The position numbers were made by a program, and so were the translations under genes. This document shows positions 11,511 to 22,859 of a stretch of DNA of 64,000 bases, piece by piece. This DNA comes from Anthonomus grandis grandis (Eukaryota; Arthropoda; Insecta; Coleoptera; Curculionidae): positions 23,539,167 through 23,603,166 of the forward strand of contig NC_065547.1 in assembly GCF_022605725.1 (NCBI RefSeq). Reading direction: 5' to 3'. Every line of letters starts with the position of its first letter. Positions within the stretch are counted from its first letter, which is position 1. Below the pieces are notes generated by a model. The model was not told the origin of the DNA. It worked only from the letters and a program-made list of their open reading frames with translations, and did not search any database.

Positions 11511-14017
11511 AATATACTATCAAAATTCGTTTTTTTAAAATGCTCTCTTTTCCATAGTTTAGAATATCTTAAATTAAATTGAATATTTAAGACTATTTTT
11601 CTACTATCTATTTCTGTTGTCTGTTTAAGTTATTGCTAACTAAAATCACATACCATTTCTAAATCAAATCACATCTAGTCAAATCTAGGATTTTTATAAA
11701 ATGACTAAATGTCAGCGGCAGACCTATTTATTATGGATTACTGCACCTATAGTTTCTTCTCTCCTCTTCCACATATTTCATCTATTACTGTTCTCTTGAT
11801 ACTTAATCTCTGAAGTGCGTATTTTTATTCTTTTGTTCGACATTTCATCGTTTATCCTCATGTTCTTTAACTTAAGTTTTCCTAATTTATTCTATTTCTT
11901 ATTTTCTTCTTATTTTTTTCTATATAGATTAGTCTTATTCATTCTTTTTTTTAGGCTTTTATTTCTAATATAATTCAATCTTGTTAATTTTCTAACTCTC
12001 ATTAACTTTCATTTTTTGTTTTTCGTAATCTGAATAATAACTTTCCATTAGTTAATAAATATAGTTGAGTCTCTGATTGAACCTTCTAACTACTATATCT
12101 ACTATTGATACCCACTTTGGATGCAGGTTGGTTGGACTTATAGTAAAGACAATAGATAGAACGCTTGGATTAATATTTGAATAGATTAATATTTTATGTT
12201 TTTATTAGCCTTCTTTATAAGAATATCCGTTATATATTATATCTATTATGGATTTAATTGTGGGTTATTAAGGTGACACAAGGAGTAGTTTAGATAATTT
12301 TCGGCTTTATCCCATAAATTTAAACCTATCATTCACTTAAAGAACTTTAAATGATATCCTTCTTTTAAACTTTTACATGCTCCATTATTTTCCAGTGGAA
12401 ACGCAGTATAAACTGAGAAAGCCGTGTCCGTGCTAAACTTCTTATGCTTAGAGATTTTCCTGTATGTACGTTGTAGGCTTATAGACTCTCTACATCAATA
12501 CTCATAGATCTGTCATTGCTGCTGTTATTGATTAGTCAAAGTAGATTCACAAAGTGAGCAGAGTTTGAAATAAATAATCTCCCTTCCCTCTATCGGTTGA
12601 ATGATATTTAGAGGACTCTGATGTGAGCGAGTCTCTGGAACTTGTTATAGATTGGAAAGACATATTTAACACTTTTTATGAATTTTGCATAGCTCGTAGG
12701 GCATATTTATCATGGTGGCTATTACACTTATAAACTCAGCCTATAAATCGATAACAATATTTTGGAAGCTTAATTATATAGATAGGCCATGGTGATTTTT
12801 TCCAACGCAGTCCAAAGTTCCAATTCTTTCCAAAGTTCTATTATTAAATTTCTAAAAAGAATAAAAATTGCTAAAAATTATTTTTATTTTTGAATAGTTG
12901 AAAGCCTAATAATATATGAGTAAAAAGAAAACTCATCAAAAATTTTTTGTATTAAATAAATAGCTTTATAATTTGCAAGATATTTAAATTTCAAAAAATA
13001 TTTTTTCAACGCTTTTCGGGGACTGTTTTCGCTGTGTTTCAGCTGTTTCAGGCTATTGTTGACATTTGATTTCGACGACTTACTTAATAATTTATGCTTA
13101 GTAATATACTACTATTGGAATATATAAAAGCAGCATCACATTTTCTCTCAAAATCAATTTTTATAATGATCATCGGTTGTTAATTTTCTTTATAGTTATT
13201 ATAAAAAATTATATTCTTAGTTTGTAAATTGTAAAAATAGCGCAAAAAAATATTTTGCAGATCGTCGATTTGTCTTACAATGCATAAGGTTTAAGTTACA
13301 GTAGTGTATGCCGTGAAAGCTCCAAGTTTACATTCACGTGCACTTTTTACCCTAAACCCAAAATCAGAGATAAAAGTCATCGGGTTTTTATCATTATAAA
13401 TGAAGATGATCATAAGATGGAAACGTTAAATGTAACTGCTCTACTTCAAACGTTATATATTTATAGTGTTTACGATACTATTAAAAAAATATTGTAATTA
13501 AAAAACAAATATAAAAGCGTATTTTTATTTTATGTAAATTAAATTTAATTTACTTGACTTGAATCACATCGCACTTATCGCTTCTTATGTAAATAGAATC
13601 AGCTAGGCCGCAGCGACAACAGCATCTCACATTATGAACAACGTGACAATTGGCGCGCTCGGAAATGAGTTTTCAGATGTGATTTTATTAAAATTCATAA
13701 CATTTACAAAATTCTCAGAAAATTCAAGTAATAAACCCCATATAAAGATTAACACATTTTTTTAAAATTATGTTCCAAGCCAATTAGCGATATTGCATTT
13801 ATTAAAGAATAGTATACTTCCATTTATTGTTAAAAACACCTGACCTAATAAAAACAAATAATAAATGGTGACAGATATTGCACACTTTATAAAGAACAGG
13901 CATGAAAAAAGGTAAAGAATTTTTTTGGATGGTAACAATAAAGTTTTTTGGATGGTATGTATTGCAATTAACCAAGTTTTTTACGTACGTCTCGCTCTAA
14001 TGTGGCATGGAGAATAC
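11511..14017. other. AT-rich sequence, nothing recognised
   Basis: Long AT-rich stretch between transposon relics. A pyrimidine-rich block at about 11750-12030 looks low-complexity. No coding motif found. Confidence 0.5.
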
Positions 14018-14190
14018 TTAGGAAGAGCGCCCACCAAAGTGGCGTGACAAGTAACAAGTAGCGCACGTCTAGCATGTTACTTTAAATGTAGCGTGGCTCA
14101 CAGGCGCCCACTAGAGTGACAAAAGTCAGAAGCAAGGGAAATGGCAGGAATTGGTAGTTGGTACTTGTATTTTGTTGCTTGTGGTTAATA

Positions 14191-14498
14191 ATGTCATCCT
14201 CAGATGAAAGTGTCTTAGCTGTAGTAAATTTAATTAATATTAATAAAAATCAGTCTAAACGTAGGCATTGGATACATCCATATTGGAAACACAGGCAGTC
14301 ATATAGCGGATTTAATGTATTCAAAGAATTACATAAATATCCCGAGAAATTTCAGTCTTTTTATAGAATGAAAGAATAAACTTTTCAATTACTATTTACA
14401 AAAGTACGACTTGCGATTTCGAAAAAGGATACAAACTACAGACGTCCTCAACAAACTACAGAAGTCCCTCCTAAAGAACGCCTTTTAATTACATTAAG
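14191..14498 (+). pseudogene. Harbinger transposase exon 1, duplicate in the left arm
   Basis: ATG at 14191 opens the N-terminal part of a HARBI1-like transposase. MSSSDESVLAVVNLININKN is followed by RRHWIHPYWKHRQSYSGFNV (the usual RRxWVHP motif) and YPEKFQSFYRM. A single stop (TAA at 14377-14379, where the other arm has a Glu codon) interrupts it. The frame then continues as TFQLLFTKVRLAISKK and PPKERLLITL to a strong donor (AAG|GTAAGT, GT at 14499-14500). The exon ends two bases into an Arg codon. No partner exon follows on this strand; the matching exon 2 is on the minus strand in the centre. It is therefore stranded by the inverted duplication. Confidence 0.8.
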
Positions 14499-14719
14499 GT
14501 AAGTTATTATGAATTGATTAAATAAAAGCATCTTATAATTAAAAAAAATATATTATTATAACACGTTTAAGAAATCAAAAAAGTATGTGAGGCAATAAAT
14601 TGGGGAAAATGTACATATTGTGATAAATAATTCAAACTGGTCTCAGGAGTAGCTCGGTTCAAATCCATTAGGCCTTCTGGAGTCTGTTGATTGGCCGTCG
14701 GCAATGTGTATTCATTTGT

Positions 14720-15299
14720 TTAATTTTGTACATTATCGGGCGGAGCTTTAAATCCATTTGTTCCGGCTGTATTTTGTACCTTGTTGGACGATGATATGGA
14801 TTCAGTTGTTTTATTTAAAATATTTCCAACACTTGTTAACGTTTGTATTTTATAAAGCCGTGTTTGATAACCATTCATTTTCTTCATGTCTGGCAATAGA
14901 CTCAATAAAAATAAAACATCGGGATCTTCATCCCTTTGTCGATTACTAGAAGTGCTCCGGTTAGATGCTTTTTTGCTCCCAAAATATTCAAATGCCCATT
15001 TGTTTACATCGTCAAGTGTTGCCCGGGATTTATTTAGACCCATACGATTTTTTTTAATACTGGCAAATGTTGACGTACGTGTCACTTCACTAGCAACAGC
15101 GGAAGAATCAGGAGTATTTGGTGAAAACACTTCACTTTCTAGCTCTTCTTCGTCCTCAGTATACGGAACCTCATCAGCATTGCCCAATTCACTGTCGGAA
15201 TTTTCAGCATTTGCAACTGGCGATGAAGTAACTATATTACTTTTCGTTGGGCGAGATTTTGTATATGGCAATAAGAATGTCATATGTTCTGCAAGATAG
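14720..15299 (-). pseudogene. MADF-BESS protein C-terminal region, left-arm copy
   Basis: 187-residue open frame almost collinear with residues 22-208 of the open reading frame at 16726-17352. It has an acidic linker (NADEVPYTEDEEELESEVF), a mid segment MGLNKSRATLDDVNKWAFEY and a BESS-like motif (DPDVLFLLSLLPDMKKM). The MADF part is missing because the inverted arm stops at 15305. It remains open despite being a partial duplicate. It has no promoter or start context of its own, so it is unlikely to be a separate gene. Confidence 0.8.
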
Positions 15300-15302
15300 T
15301 AT

Positions 15303-15336
15303 GGCGAGAAAATAGAACGCGTTCTATTTTCTTGCC
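15303..15336. repeat. 34-bp palindrome at the arm/centre junction
   Basis: GGCGAGAAAATAGAACG is followed directly by its complement with one mismatch (16 of 17 pairs). It lies exactly where homology between the arms ends, so it marks the breakpoint of the inverted duplication. Confidence 0.85.
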
Positions 15337-15396
15337 ACGTCAGAAGGCCTGTAGTTGTATTTTGTGGTGTGTACTTGTATAACCTACGTATAAAAA

Positions 15397-15544
15397 ATGA
15401 AAGACAATGCGGAATTTAATGTTCAATTTGTTTTAATTGTTGAAAAACATCCTCTGATCTATGATTATAATTCTAATGACTATTCCAACAGGAATTTGCA
15501 AGACAAAACATGAAAAAAAATCAGCAAAGAATTAAACGAATCTG
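15397..15544 (+). pseudogene. MADF-BESS gene, exon 1 (MADF N-terminus)
   Basis: ATG at 15397 encodes MKDNAEFNVQFVLIVEKHPL followed by IYDYNSNDYSNRNLQDKT. This is the first half of a MADF (Myb/SANT-like) DNA-binding domain with its usual VExxPLIYD pattern. A TGA replaces the conserved Trp after DKT. Exon 1 ends one base into a codon before a strong donor (TCTG|GTAAGT). Joining to an acceptor at 16636 (GAAG|AG) restores the frame into exon 2. The intron contains transposase exon 2 on the opposite strand. In PIF/Harbinger elements such a protein normally recruits the transposase to the terminal repeats. Confidence 0.75.
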
Positions 15545-15637
15545 GTAAGTGAATTTTTATTATTTCAAAAGGCTATACGTCCACAAATTATTTTACATGG
15601 TTATTAAAAATATTGTATATTTTATGATAAATTTGTT

Positions 15638-16573
15638 TTATTTTTTGGTTTTTGGGATAAAAACTAAACTAAATACATAATCTATTTGCCAAGGCAAGGC
15701 CCCATGCGGACTCATGAAAAAATCCCAAAGTTTGTTTCTCAATTCAAGAGCGGTATTAGTAGGTCTCTGGTGTAGTCCTCGAAGTGCAGTTACCATAGTC
15801 GTGTTCTCACTTTGCATAGGCGATGAGGGGGGTGAAAAAACTCCATCATTAATGCATACAAAATTGTGTAGTACACAGGCAGCTTGAATTATTATGTTAT
15901 CAATTTTATCTACTTCGCAGCAAATGGGCGTATCAAGTACTCTAAATTTAGAGCTCAATATACCAAAGGGGCATTCGACAGACTTTCCTCCTCTAGAGAG
16001 CCTATAATTGAATATTCGTTTTTCATTGGTCAATAATTGTCTTCGAGGATATGGTTTCATTTTATGATTTTTAGAGGGAAAGCTTCATCTGCCGCAAAAT
16101 AGTAAGGAAATTTTATATCTTCATAATTCCCATGCAACATAGAAGGTTCTGGAAGATTAAGCTGACTATTTGCTAGTGCTTTTCTGAATGCGCTTTCTTT
16201 TTGTGCCCTGCCATTACTGTTTCGTCTGTATTCGCCAATATCAACCGAAAGGAACAGTCCGTCGGCATCTGCAACCGCTAATAACACGATTGAAAAATAA
16301 CCTTTGTAATTAAAATACACTGAGCCTGACTTCGCCGGGGATATAATTCTTATGTGCTTTCCATCAACGCTACCTACGCAGTTAGGTAAATTCCACAATT
16401 CCCAGTAACAGGCAGCTTTTAGCCATAGTTCTTCTGATGGGATTGGCATGCATTCTGGTTGCAATGTTTTCCAAATAGCTTTGCAAGTTTGAATGACGAT
16501 ACGGCGAATTGTAGTGTGTCCTCTTAGAAAATAATAGGAGAGAGCCCTAAAAGAGCAGTTCGTCGCCAAATAT
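15638..16573 (-). pseudogene. Harbinger transposase exon 2 (catalytic domain)
   Basis: The acceptor TTTCCAG precedes 16573, and the first base completes the Arg codon left by exon 1 (17571-17861), reading TLR-YLATNCSFRALSYYF. The DDE_Tnp_4-type domain is nearly complete: VGSVDGKHIRI (first Asp), LSVDIGEYRRNSNG (second Asp), DEAFPL, then RGGKSVECPFGILSSKFRVL with the probable catalytic Glu. Its end is close to the usual HARBI1-like C-terminus. A 1-base deletion in an A run after DEAFPL (about 16060-16070) shifts the frame, and the domain continues from KPYPRRQLL. With exon 1 it would give a transposase of ordinary length. It would act in the nucleus with the MADF partner. Confidence 0.88.
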
Positions 16574-16636
16574 CTGGAAATTAAAAAAAAAACGTTTACA
16601 TATACATATATTATTTTGGTACAATTTGTTCTGAAG

Positions 16637-17352
16637 AGCTAAATAATGTTTCTTTACTTTCAATTCACGATTGTAAGGAACGCTGGAAGAATCTGAGGAG
16701 ATCTTATACTCGACATCTTAAGTATATGAATACACCTTCAGCTTCTGCTGCAAAAAAGAAAAAGCCATACTATCTTGCAGAGAATATGACATTCTTATTA
16801 CTATATACAAAATCTCGCGCAACGAAAAATAATATACTTACTTCATCGCTAGTTGCAAATGCTGAAAATTCCGATAGTGAATTGGGCAATGCTGATGAGG
16901 TTCCGTATACTGAGAACGAAGAAGAGCTAGAAAGTGAAGTTTTTTCGCCAAATACTCCTGATTTTTCTGCTGTTGCTAGTGAAGTGACAAGTACGTCAAC
17001 ATTCGCCAAAGTATTAAAAAAAAGTCGTATGGGTCTAAATAAATCCCGGGGAATACTTGACGATGTAAACAAATCGGCATTTGAATATTTTGAGAGCAAA
17101 AAAGCATCTAACCAGAGCACTTCTAGTAATCGACAGAGGGATGAAGATCCCGATGTTTTATTTTTATTGAGTCTGTTGCCAGACATGAAGAAAATGAATG
17201 ATTATCAAAAACGGCTTTATAAAATTCAAATGTTAACAAGTGCCGGAAATAGTTTGAACAAAACAACTGAATCCATATCATCGCCCAACAAGGTACAAAA
17301 TACAGCCGGAACAAATGGATTTAAAGCTCCGCCCGATAATGCACAAAATTAA
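16637..17352 (+). CDS. MADF-BESS gene, exon 2
   Basis: From the acceptor after 16636 the frame reads ELNNVSLLSIHDCKERWKNL then RRSYTRHLKYM, the second half of a MADF domain (WKNLRxxY). A Lys-rich linker (KKKKPYYLAENMTFLL), an acidic region (GNADEVPYTENEEELESEVF) and a BESS motif near DPDVLFLLSLLPDMKKM follow. It ends at TAA, 17350-17352. The exon has no internal stop, unlike exon 1. If a downstream ATG such as 16726 is used, a 208-residue protein without MADF could be made. Transposase exon 1 lies downstream, antisense, so the two genes converge and interlock. The protein is a DNA-binding partner of the transposase by family analogy. Confidence 0.8.
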
Positions 17353-18038
17353 ACAAATGAATACACATTGCCGACGGATAATGAACAGACTCCAGAAGGC
17401 CTAATGAATTTGAACCGAGCTATTCCTGAGACCAGTTTGAATTACTTATCACAACATCTACGTTTTCCCTAATTATTGCATCACACTTTTTTGATTTCTT
17501 AAACGTGTTATAATAATATATTTTTTTTAATTATAAGGTGCTTTTATTTAATCAATTCATAATAACTTACCTGAATGTAATTAAAAGGCATTCTTCAGGA
17601 GGGACTGCTCATCTGTAGTTTATATCCTTTTTCGAAATCGCAGGTCGTACTTTTGTAAATAGTAATTAAAAAGTTTCTTCTTTCATTCTATAGAAAGACT
17701 GACATTTTTCGGGATATTTATGTAATTCTTTGAATACATTAAATCCGCCGTATTTTTATTGCCTGTGTTTGCAATATGGATGTATCCAAACGTTTAGACC
17801 GATTTTTATTAATATTAATTAAATTTACTACAGCTAAGACAATTTCATCTGAGGATGACATTATTAACCACAAGTAACAAAATACAAGTGCCAACTGCCA
17901 ATTCCTGCCATTTCCCTTGCTTCTGACTTTTGTTACTCTAGTAGGCGCCTGTGAGCTACGCTACATTTAAAGTAACATACTAGACGCGCGCTACTTGCTA
18001 CTTGTCACTTGTTACGCCACTTTGGTGGGCGCTCTCCC
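16764..18038. repeat. Right arm of the Harbinger giant inverted repeat
   Basis: Inverted partner of 14021-15305. Transcription through both arms would give a fold-back RNA with about 1.27 kb of imperfect duplex around a 1.46-kb loop. Confidence 0.88.
17571..17861 (-). pseudogene. Harbinger transposase exon 1 (right arm)
   Basis: ATG at 17861 on the minus strand starts the same N-terminal region as in the left arm (MSSSDE..., then FNVFKELHKYPEKCQSFYRM). It runs to a strong donor (CAG|GTAAGT, GT at 17570-17569). Exon 1 ends two bases into a codon, in phase with exon 2 at 16573. This is therefore the copy in the correct orientation for the central catalytic exon. It carries its own defects: a TAA where the left arm has a Gln codon, a small deletion before the PPxERL segment, and a frame change in the RxHWIHP region. 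The 1-kb intron houses MADF-BESS exon 2 on the other strand. Confidence 0.75.
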
Positions 18039-18041
18039 TTA

Positions 18042-19603
18042 GACTTCTTGCTACTTATAAATACCCAACTTACCATTCACTACAGTATTAACTTCTACTT
18101 CTATAATTTCGGAAGTACTCAAATACCATCTTTAAATAATAAAGAGGTATTTTTTTATTAGAGAATGATAAAAGCTAAAGTAGGGCAAATTGGGGTCCAA
18201 AAAGTTCAATTTCGTTTTACCCTATTACCCCAACCCAACTAACCAATTTGGCCCAAACTGTAAGATTCTAGGTTATGTTGTTTACTTTCAGAATCCTTTT
18301 TCCAAGTCTTTCTCGTAAAAGAAATATAAAAACATATTATAGAAAGGTTCACAAAAAATCTAGAGAAATGGTAGTTGCATATAACTGAAATTCTTGTGAC
18401 AAATCTTTTAGCGTCCTTTCGCTTGGCAACGGAAACTGTTGTAACTAATTTGACGATTTCACGTGCCTAATTGGACCAATCAAAATGGTAGAAAGACGTG
18501 GCCAAACTAAGGCACGAAAATCAAATTTCACTTATTTTGGTATTTAATCGCTTTATCCAAGGTGTATAAAATAAAACTCCAGCTTTAATTTACATGACTA
18601 ATTGAGTTGATGTACTTGCAATATTTAATAATCGTGTACTACATATCACTAATTTCAAATTCAAATGAAAAATGTTTTTCTTTATTACATGCAATTTTTC
18701 TGAGAAATAATTATTTAACATTATATACATAATGTATAATAATTTATTATAATATGCAAATTAGAGTTAATCTAAAAATGTTTAAAAGTATTTTCTTAGC
18801 ACTGAATTATCATACATCTAAAGACATTAACATTAGGTTACTATTATCTCTATTTTACTAACACGCACATAGATTCAATAGAGGATAGTCATATATTAAT
18901 AATAAATGTTTTTATTTACAAAAATACAATACAAAAAATATTTATAAATGAAATACAAAACATGCAAATAAAAGTCCAATAAATTCAGATTTCTGCTATG
19001 CAAATTCTGGCCATGAACATTATGACCCGAGAAAAAGGCCATTTTATTAAGTATATAATTCAACTAGCATATCATTAAGTTAATGTTTTCGGATTATACT
19101 TAAAACCAAGTACTAACATCTATGCACTAAAGCTACACAAGTTAATAATATTCTATATTACTAAAAATCATTTAAAAGAAGCATGCCAGACATAAAGAGT
19201 AAAAAAATACATACGTTAACTATATTTAATTTCAATATTAGGATTTATAATAAAATGCTTTATATAAAAAATGTAAATTTCACTGCTGAAAAGATGATTA
19301 CTGTGTTGAATGCATGATTGTCTGTGTTTAATATATACTTCTTTCTGTTTTCTAAAGAAAAATTAAACAGATTTTAAAAACTAATTAAAAATTCTATAAC
19401 AAAGTATTATCGAAAAAAAAACAAAATATACTTTCGGACAAATATGAAGAAACTTAAAAGTTAGGTTTTATTTGAATATGCCGAGAGTTATGCAGTTCTA
19501 TACATATTGAAAATCAGCAATATTTTTAAGGGTTTTATTTCGGGAAAGTTATAAACTATATAACGAAAACCAATGATTTTATTTAAATGAACAAAATACT
19601 CTA
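18042..19603. other. AT-rich sequence, nothing recognised
   Basis: No coding motif. CCCAACTTACC-type and CCCCAACCC stretches near 18060-18260 are not matched by any pair I could find. Confidence 0.5.
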
Positions 19604-20757
19604 GAGACAAAAGTAGAGAAACAACATTTTTTTACTAAATATTTAAACATAATTTCTAAGCTAATCAAATTAATAGTGGGTAGAGTATCCCTTAATGGCA
19701 ATAGCCTCGCGACATCGGTTTGTCATGGATTCCAAGAGTTTCAAAATAGTTCTTCTCCAATAGAATTCCAGGCTTCTTGCAAAACTTTTATGAGATCATT
19801 TTTATTGCTGATCTGATGTTGTCTTATACGCCGGTCTAGTTTCTGCCAGAGGTTTTTAATAGGGTTAAGATCGGAACTTGAGAAAAGTCAATAACTCCAA
19901 TCTTTTTCGAAAAAAATCATTCTTGAATTATGCAACAGCAAATGGTAAAGTTACATTTTTTAGAATATCTAAATACACAAATAGATCCATAATACCCTCA
20001 ATAACATGTAATGGTCCTATACCGTACCCAGAAAAGCAACCCCATAATCTGCAGGATCCACCACTATGCTCTACAGTAGGCTTTGTATACTTTGGATCAA
20101 ATCTTTTGCCTTCTGGGCAATGTACCCACGATATTACATGATTCACATAAATTAGATTTACTTTCATCAATAAAAAGAACTTTTCCTCAGTCGTTGGTTG
20201 TCCAATGCAAATATGTTTTCGCAAAGTTTAGTCGGGCCTTCTGCTTCTACCTGCTGATTAGCGCCTTTTTAGCGGTTCTTCTAATCCACTTAAAACTTTA
20301 TTTTCCGATTTGTTGAGTTTAGACTGGGCAGCTTTTGTTTGATCATTAAATTTTTTTGGTTGTTTTTCGTAGCCACTTTTTTTAATGGTCTTTAACGAAT
20401 TTCGTATTTTAAAATTAGAATTAGTCTTACTTGCAATAGATTTATTTAAACAAGCATTTTGCTTATGTCCACTTGTCGTACGCCACTCTTGTGTGCATTA
20501 ACTATTTTTGTACGAAGATCTCACGTAGAGCAAAATAAATACTAAATTTGGTTAATTTTTATGTGAATTTCTCTATTTATGTCCAGCCTAAAATATTTGG
20601 ATTTATACTGTAAATAAACAACTCATAAAGGGAATGTTGATTGTGATGAAAAAAACGCCGTTGTTAAGAGCGATAATATTATTAGGGAAAAATTAAGTTA
20701 ACTTCTTTAAGGTTTTTCCAATATAAAAGAATTTAAAAATTTCTCTACTTTTGTCTG
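19604..20757 (-). mobile_element. Tc1-like element with degraded transposase
   Basis: About 1.15 kb with inverted ends: AGACAAAAGTAGAGAA at 19605-19620 and its complement at 20741-20756. The minus strand holds Tc1-type transposase motifs in order. KVLFIDESKFNLCES at about 20140-20185 (after a frame change) is followed by KRFDPKYTKPTVEHSGGSCR, LWGCFSGYGIGPLHVIEGIM and DLFVYLDILKN (19940-20125). NPIKNLWQKLDRRIRQHQIS then holds the third acidic site, where the usual Glu of PIENLW is Lys. The segment around the second Asp is lost between 19860 and 19930. A TA flanks the left end only. Non-functional. Confidence 0.8.
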
Positions 20758-22705
20758 ATTTATCTGCCATACACAATAAATACTTTGAAAATGAGAACAA
20801 GTTATAGTATAGCACATATTACTTACATAGTAAATATTGTCTCTTGGTCTCTCATAATATTAAAAACACAGCTTGGAACTATAATATGGGAAAAATATTT
20901 AATTGAAAGACAAATGCCTGTAGAAAATAAGAATAAAATTATAAATTATAACAAAAACATTCAATCTTTTCCAATCTGGGTGCTCAGCCCTCTTAGACTC
21001 TAAATCTCTGTCTCGTCTCATAGGAAGTGTTATGATACGATCATGAACTAAAATTTAAAAAATAGGCAGTGCGAATCCTCTAAATAAATTCGCAAAATGA
21101 TTCATGCGAAAAATACTGACAAAACAAATGCTTAACTAAATATGTATTGTAGTGTTAAATCAGAAGTATCAGTGTTATTAAAATTTGTTGAAGAGTGAGT
21201 GATCAGATCAAATTCAATAGTTTTTTATATATAAATAAAATTTATATTGGATATCTCACTCCATGTTTTTCTCGTAATGGGGTCTGAAGTAAATTGAAAA
21301 AATCTTTTGTTACTGTTTATCAGTTGGTCAAATCAACTGTTTACAGGAAAATTTTATTCTTTTAAAAATTTTTTTGGCTGTGAAAAGAAAATTAAGGGTC
21401 AGTGATTTTATAATATGTAATTACAATGACAAAGTTAAAAATTAAATACTTTATAGGCAAAACGTCTTGATTAAAACCAACTGAATTTTATTTTTTTAAA
21501 TACTAAAAATTGACAATATAAAAAGATAACGGAAACCTGGAATTAGTGCAAATCGATTAAAACATTACTCCTGGTATTTTTTAGGACAAAAAATTAATTA
21601 ATTTAAAAAAGCATCCTTAAAACAAACCCAACCCATACTTACGGAATATATTGAATAACAAACTCAAATGATATTTCAAATAATGTTCCATCAGTCATTG
21701 TCAACAACGTAATGTTTGTCAATTTTTCCAAGCAACATAGATGACATAGGATGCTGGTATAATCCATATAAGCTTCTTATTTGTGTTGTAGACTGTAGGT
21801 CGAATTTCCCGTACGGATTTCGGAGAGCCATTTAGTATAGTATATCATGTCCTATTCGTTAGATGACGATGCTTAGTTCTGACAAAAATGGTGTTACCCG
21901 ATTTAAGCGCCTACCATATTTTACCGACCTTTCTCCCATAAATAACAATAATATAGCTGACAGAATAGAGTACTATGGAATGAGAACTACACGACTTAGT
22001 CTTTAGGGTCAATGTAGTCTTTCTTATTTTTATTTGTTTCGATCAAACCAGATTATAATTCCCGAAGTAATTTACTGAATAAAAGAATAAAAGCTAAAGA
22101 GGTTGGAATTGTAGAATAATATAGTAAAAAATTAAGTTTTTATTAATTTCACAATTATGTGTAGGTTATTAAATTTTATAAACGCTCTAAATTTGTATAG
22201 AGGTGATAAAAATCTCTGGTCGTAAATTTATAAAAGAAACTAACCAACACAAAGAAGTAGGTCATATTCTTTAAGAAGCGATAAATGAATACTATTAAAA
22301 AAATTACTTTAAAGGGTAAGGGTAAGTTAAAAATTATTTTTTTTAAGTACATTACCTCAACTATGTCGAAACCCCGACATAATAACCATCCCTAAGTTGG
22401 GATTCAAATGCTAAACAAATAATTATTGAAGAAGAAAACTTACGATCTTTAAATGATATATTTACTTTAAAGCTTATAAATTAAAATAAATCACATATTA
22501 TGAAACTGAAATTTGAATTACTATTGACATTCCACACTTCTAACAAATCGTGGTTTGCCCTTTTTTACCGTAAAATGATCAACCATTAATAATTTAGAAG
22601 CGCGCAATAAGCTCGCGCACTACTCATAGAGATACACGTGGGATAACACGGCAGTCGTTATCTGGAATTTCTGGATAACAGACATAAAGGTATTTCTTGT
22701 TCCAG
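20758..22705. other. AT-rich intron, nothing recognised
   Basis: No element or RNA gene seen. The last 100 bp before 22706 are richer in G+C and end with TTTCTTGTTCCAG, a good acceptor. Confidence 0.5.
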
Positions 22706-22859
22706 ACTCGTTTGGGACACAGTAGTAAACGCGGCGACAAGCGACATAAATCCCCCGGTAGGCAAGAGTCTTCCGATTACGCGGCTGATTTGTCCAGTGA
22801 ACACAGCACTCCCAGTACAGCCAGTCCCATTAGGCATAGGACGAATTATACTAGAACCG
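22706..22859 (+). CDS. Internal coding exon of the host gene (basic Ser-rich region)
   Basis: Flanked by TTGTTCCAG and a near-consensus donor (ACCG|GTAAGT). 154 bp, starting at a codon boundary and ending one base into the next codon. It encodes 51 residues: TRLGHSSKRGDKRHKSPGRQ, then ESSDYAADLSSEHSTPSTAS and PIRHRTNYTRT. Phase 0 at its start matches the phase 0 end of the exon at 7526, giving ...FFAQLK-TRLGHSSKRG... across a 15.2-kb intron. The G+C content and clean splice sites stand out from the surroundings. Low-complexity Ser/Thr/Pro-rich and basic, so probably a disordered phosphoregulatory region. The following exon would have to begin in phase 1; none was found, so the next intron exceeds 41 kb. 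Family not recognised. Confidence 0.8.

Larger units (their letters stand above)
14021..15305. repeat. Left arm of the Harbinger giant inverted repeat
   Basis: Inverted copy of 16764-18038 (1285 versus about 1275 bp). It contains an inverted duplicate of transposase exon 1 (14191-14498, +) and of the MADF-BESS C-terminal region (14720-15299, -). The two encoded C-terminal regions differ at roughly one residue in eight, so the duplication is not recent or the arms come from different element copies. Confidence 0.88.
14021..18038 (-). mobile_element. PIF/Harbinger element with 1.28-kb inverted arms
   Basis: 4018 bp flanked by a 3-bp direct TTA (14018-14020 and 18039-18041), the target-site type of PIF/Harbinger. 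The ends are inverted: GAGCGCCCACCAAAGTGGCG near the left end matches the complement of the right end. The ends extend into a continuous imperfect inverted repeat of about 1.28 kb per arm. The centre holds a transposase (minus strand) and a MADF-BESS gene (plus strand). Both are disrupted, so this copy is not autonomous. Confidence 0.88.

Noticed and set aside
14758..15299. Plus-strand open frames across the left Harbinger arm
   Set aside because: Shadows of the MADF-BESS C-terminal region, which reads on the minus strand and has a family motif.
16770..17314. Minus-strand open frames across the right arm
   Set aside because: Mirror-image shadows of the + strand MADF-BESS exon.
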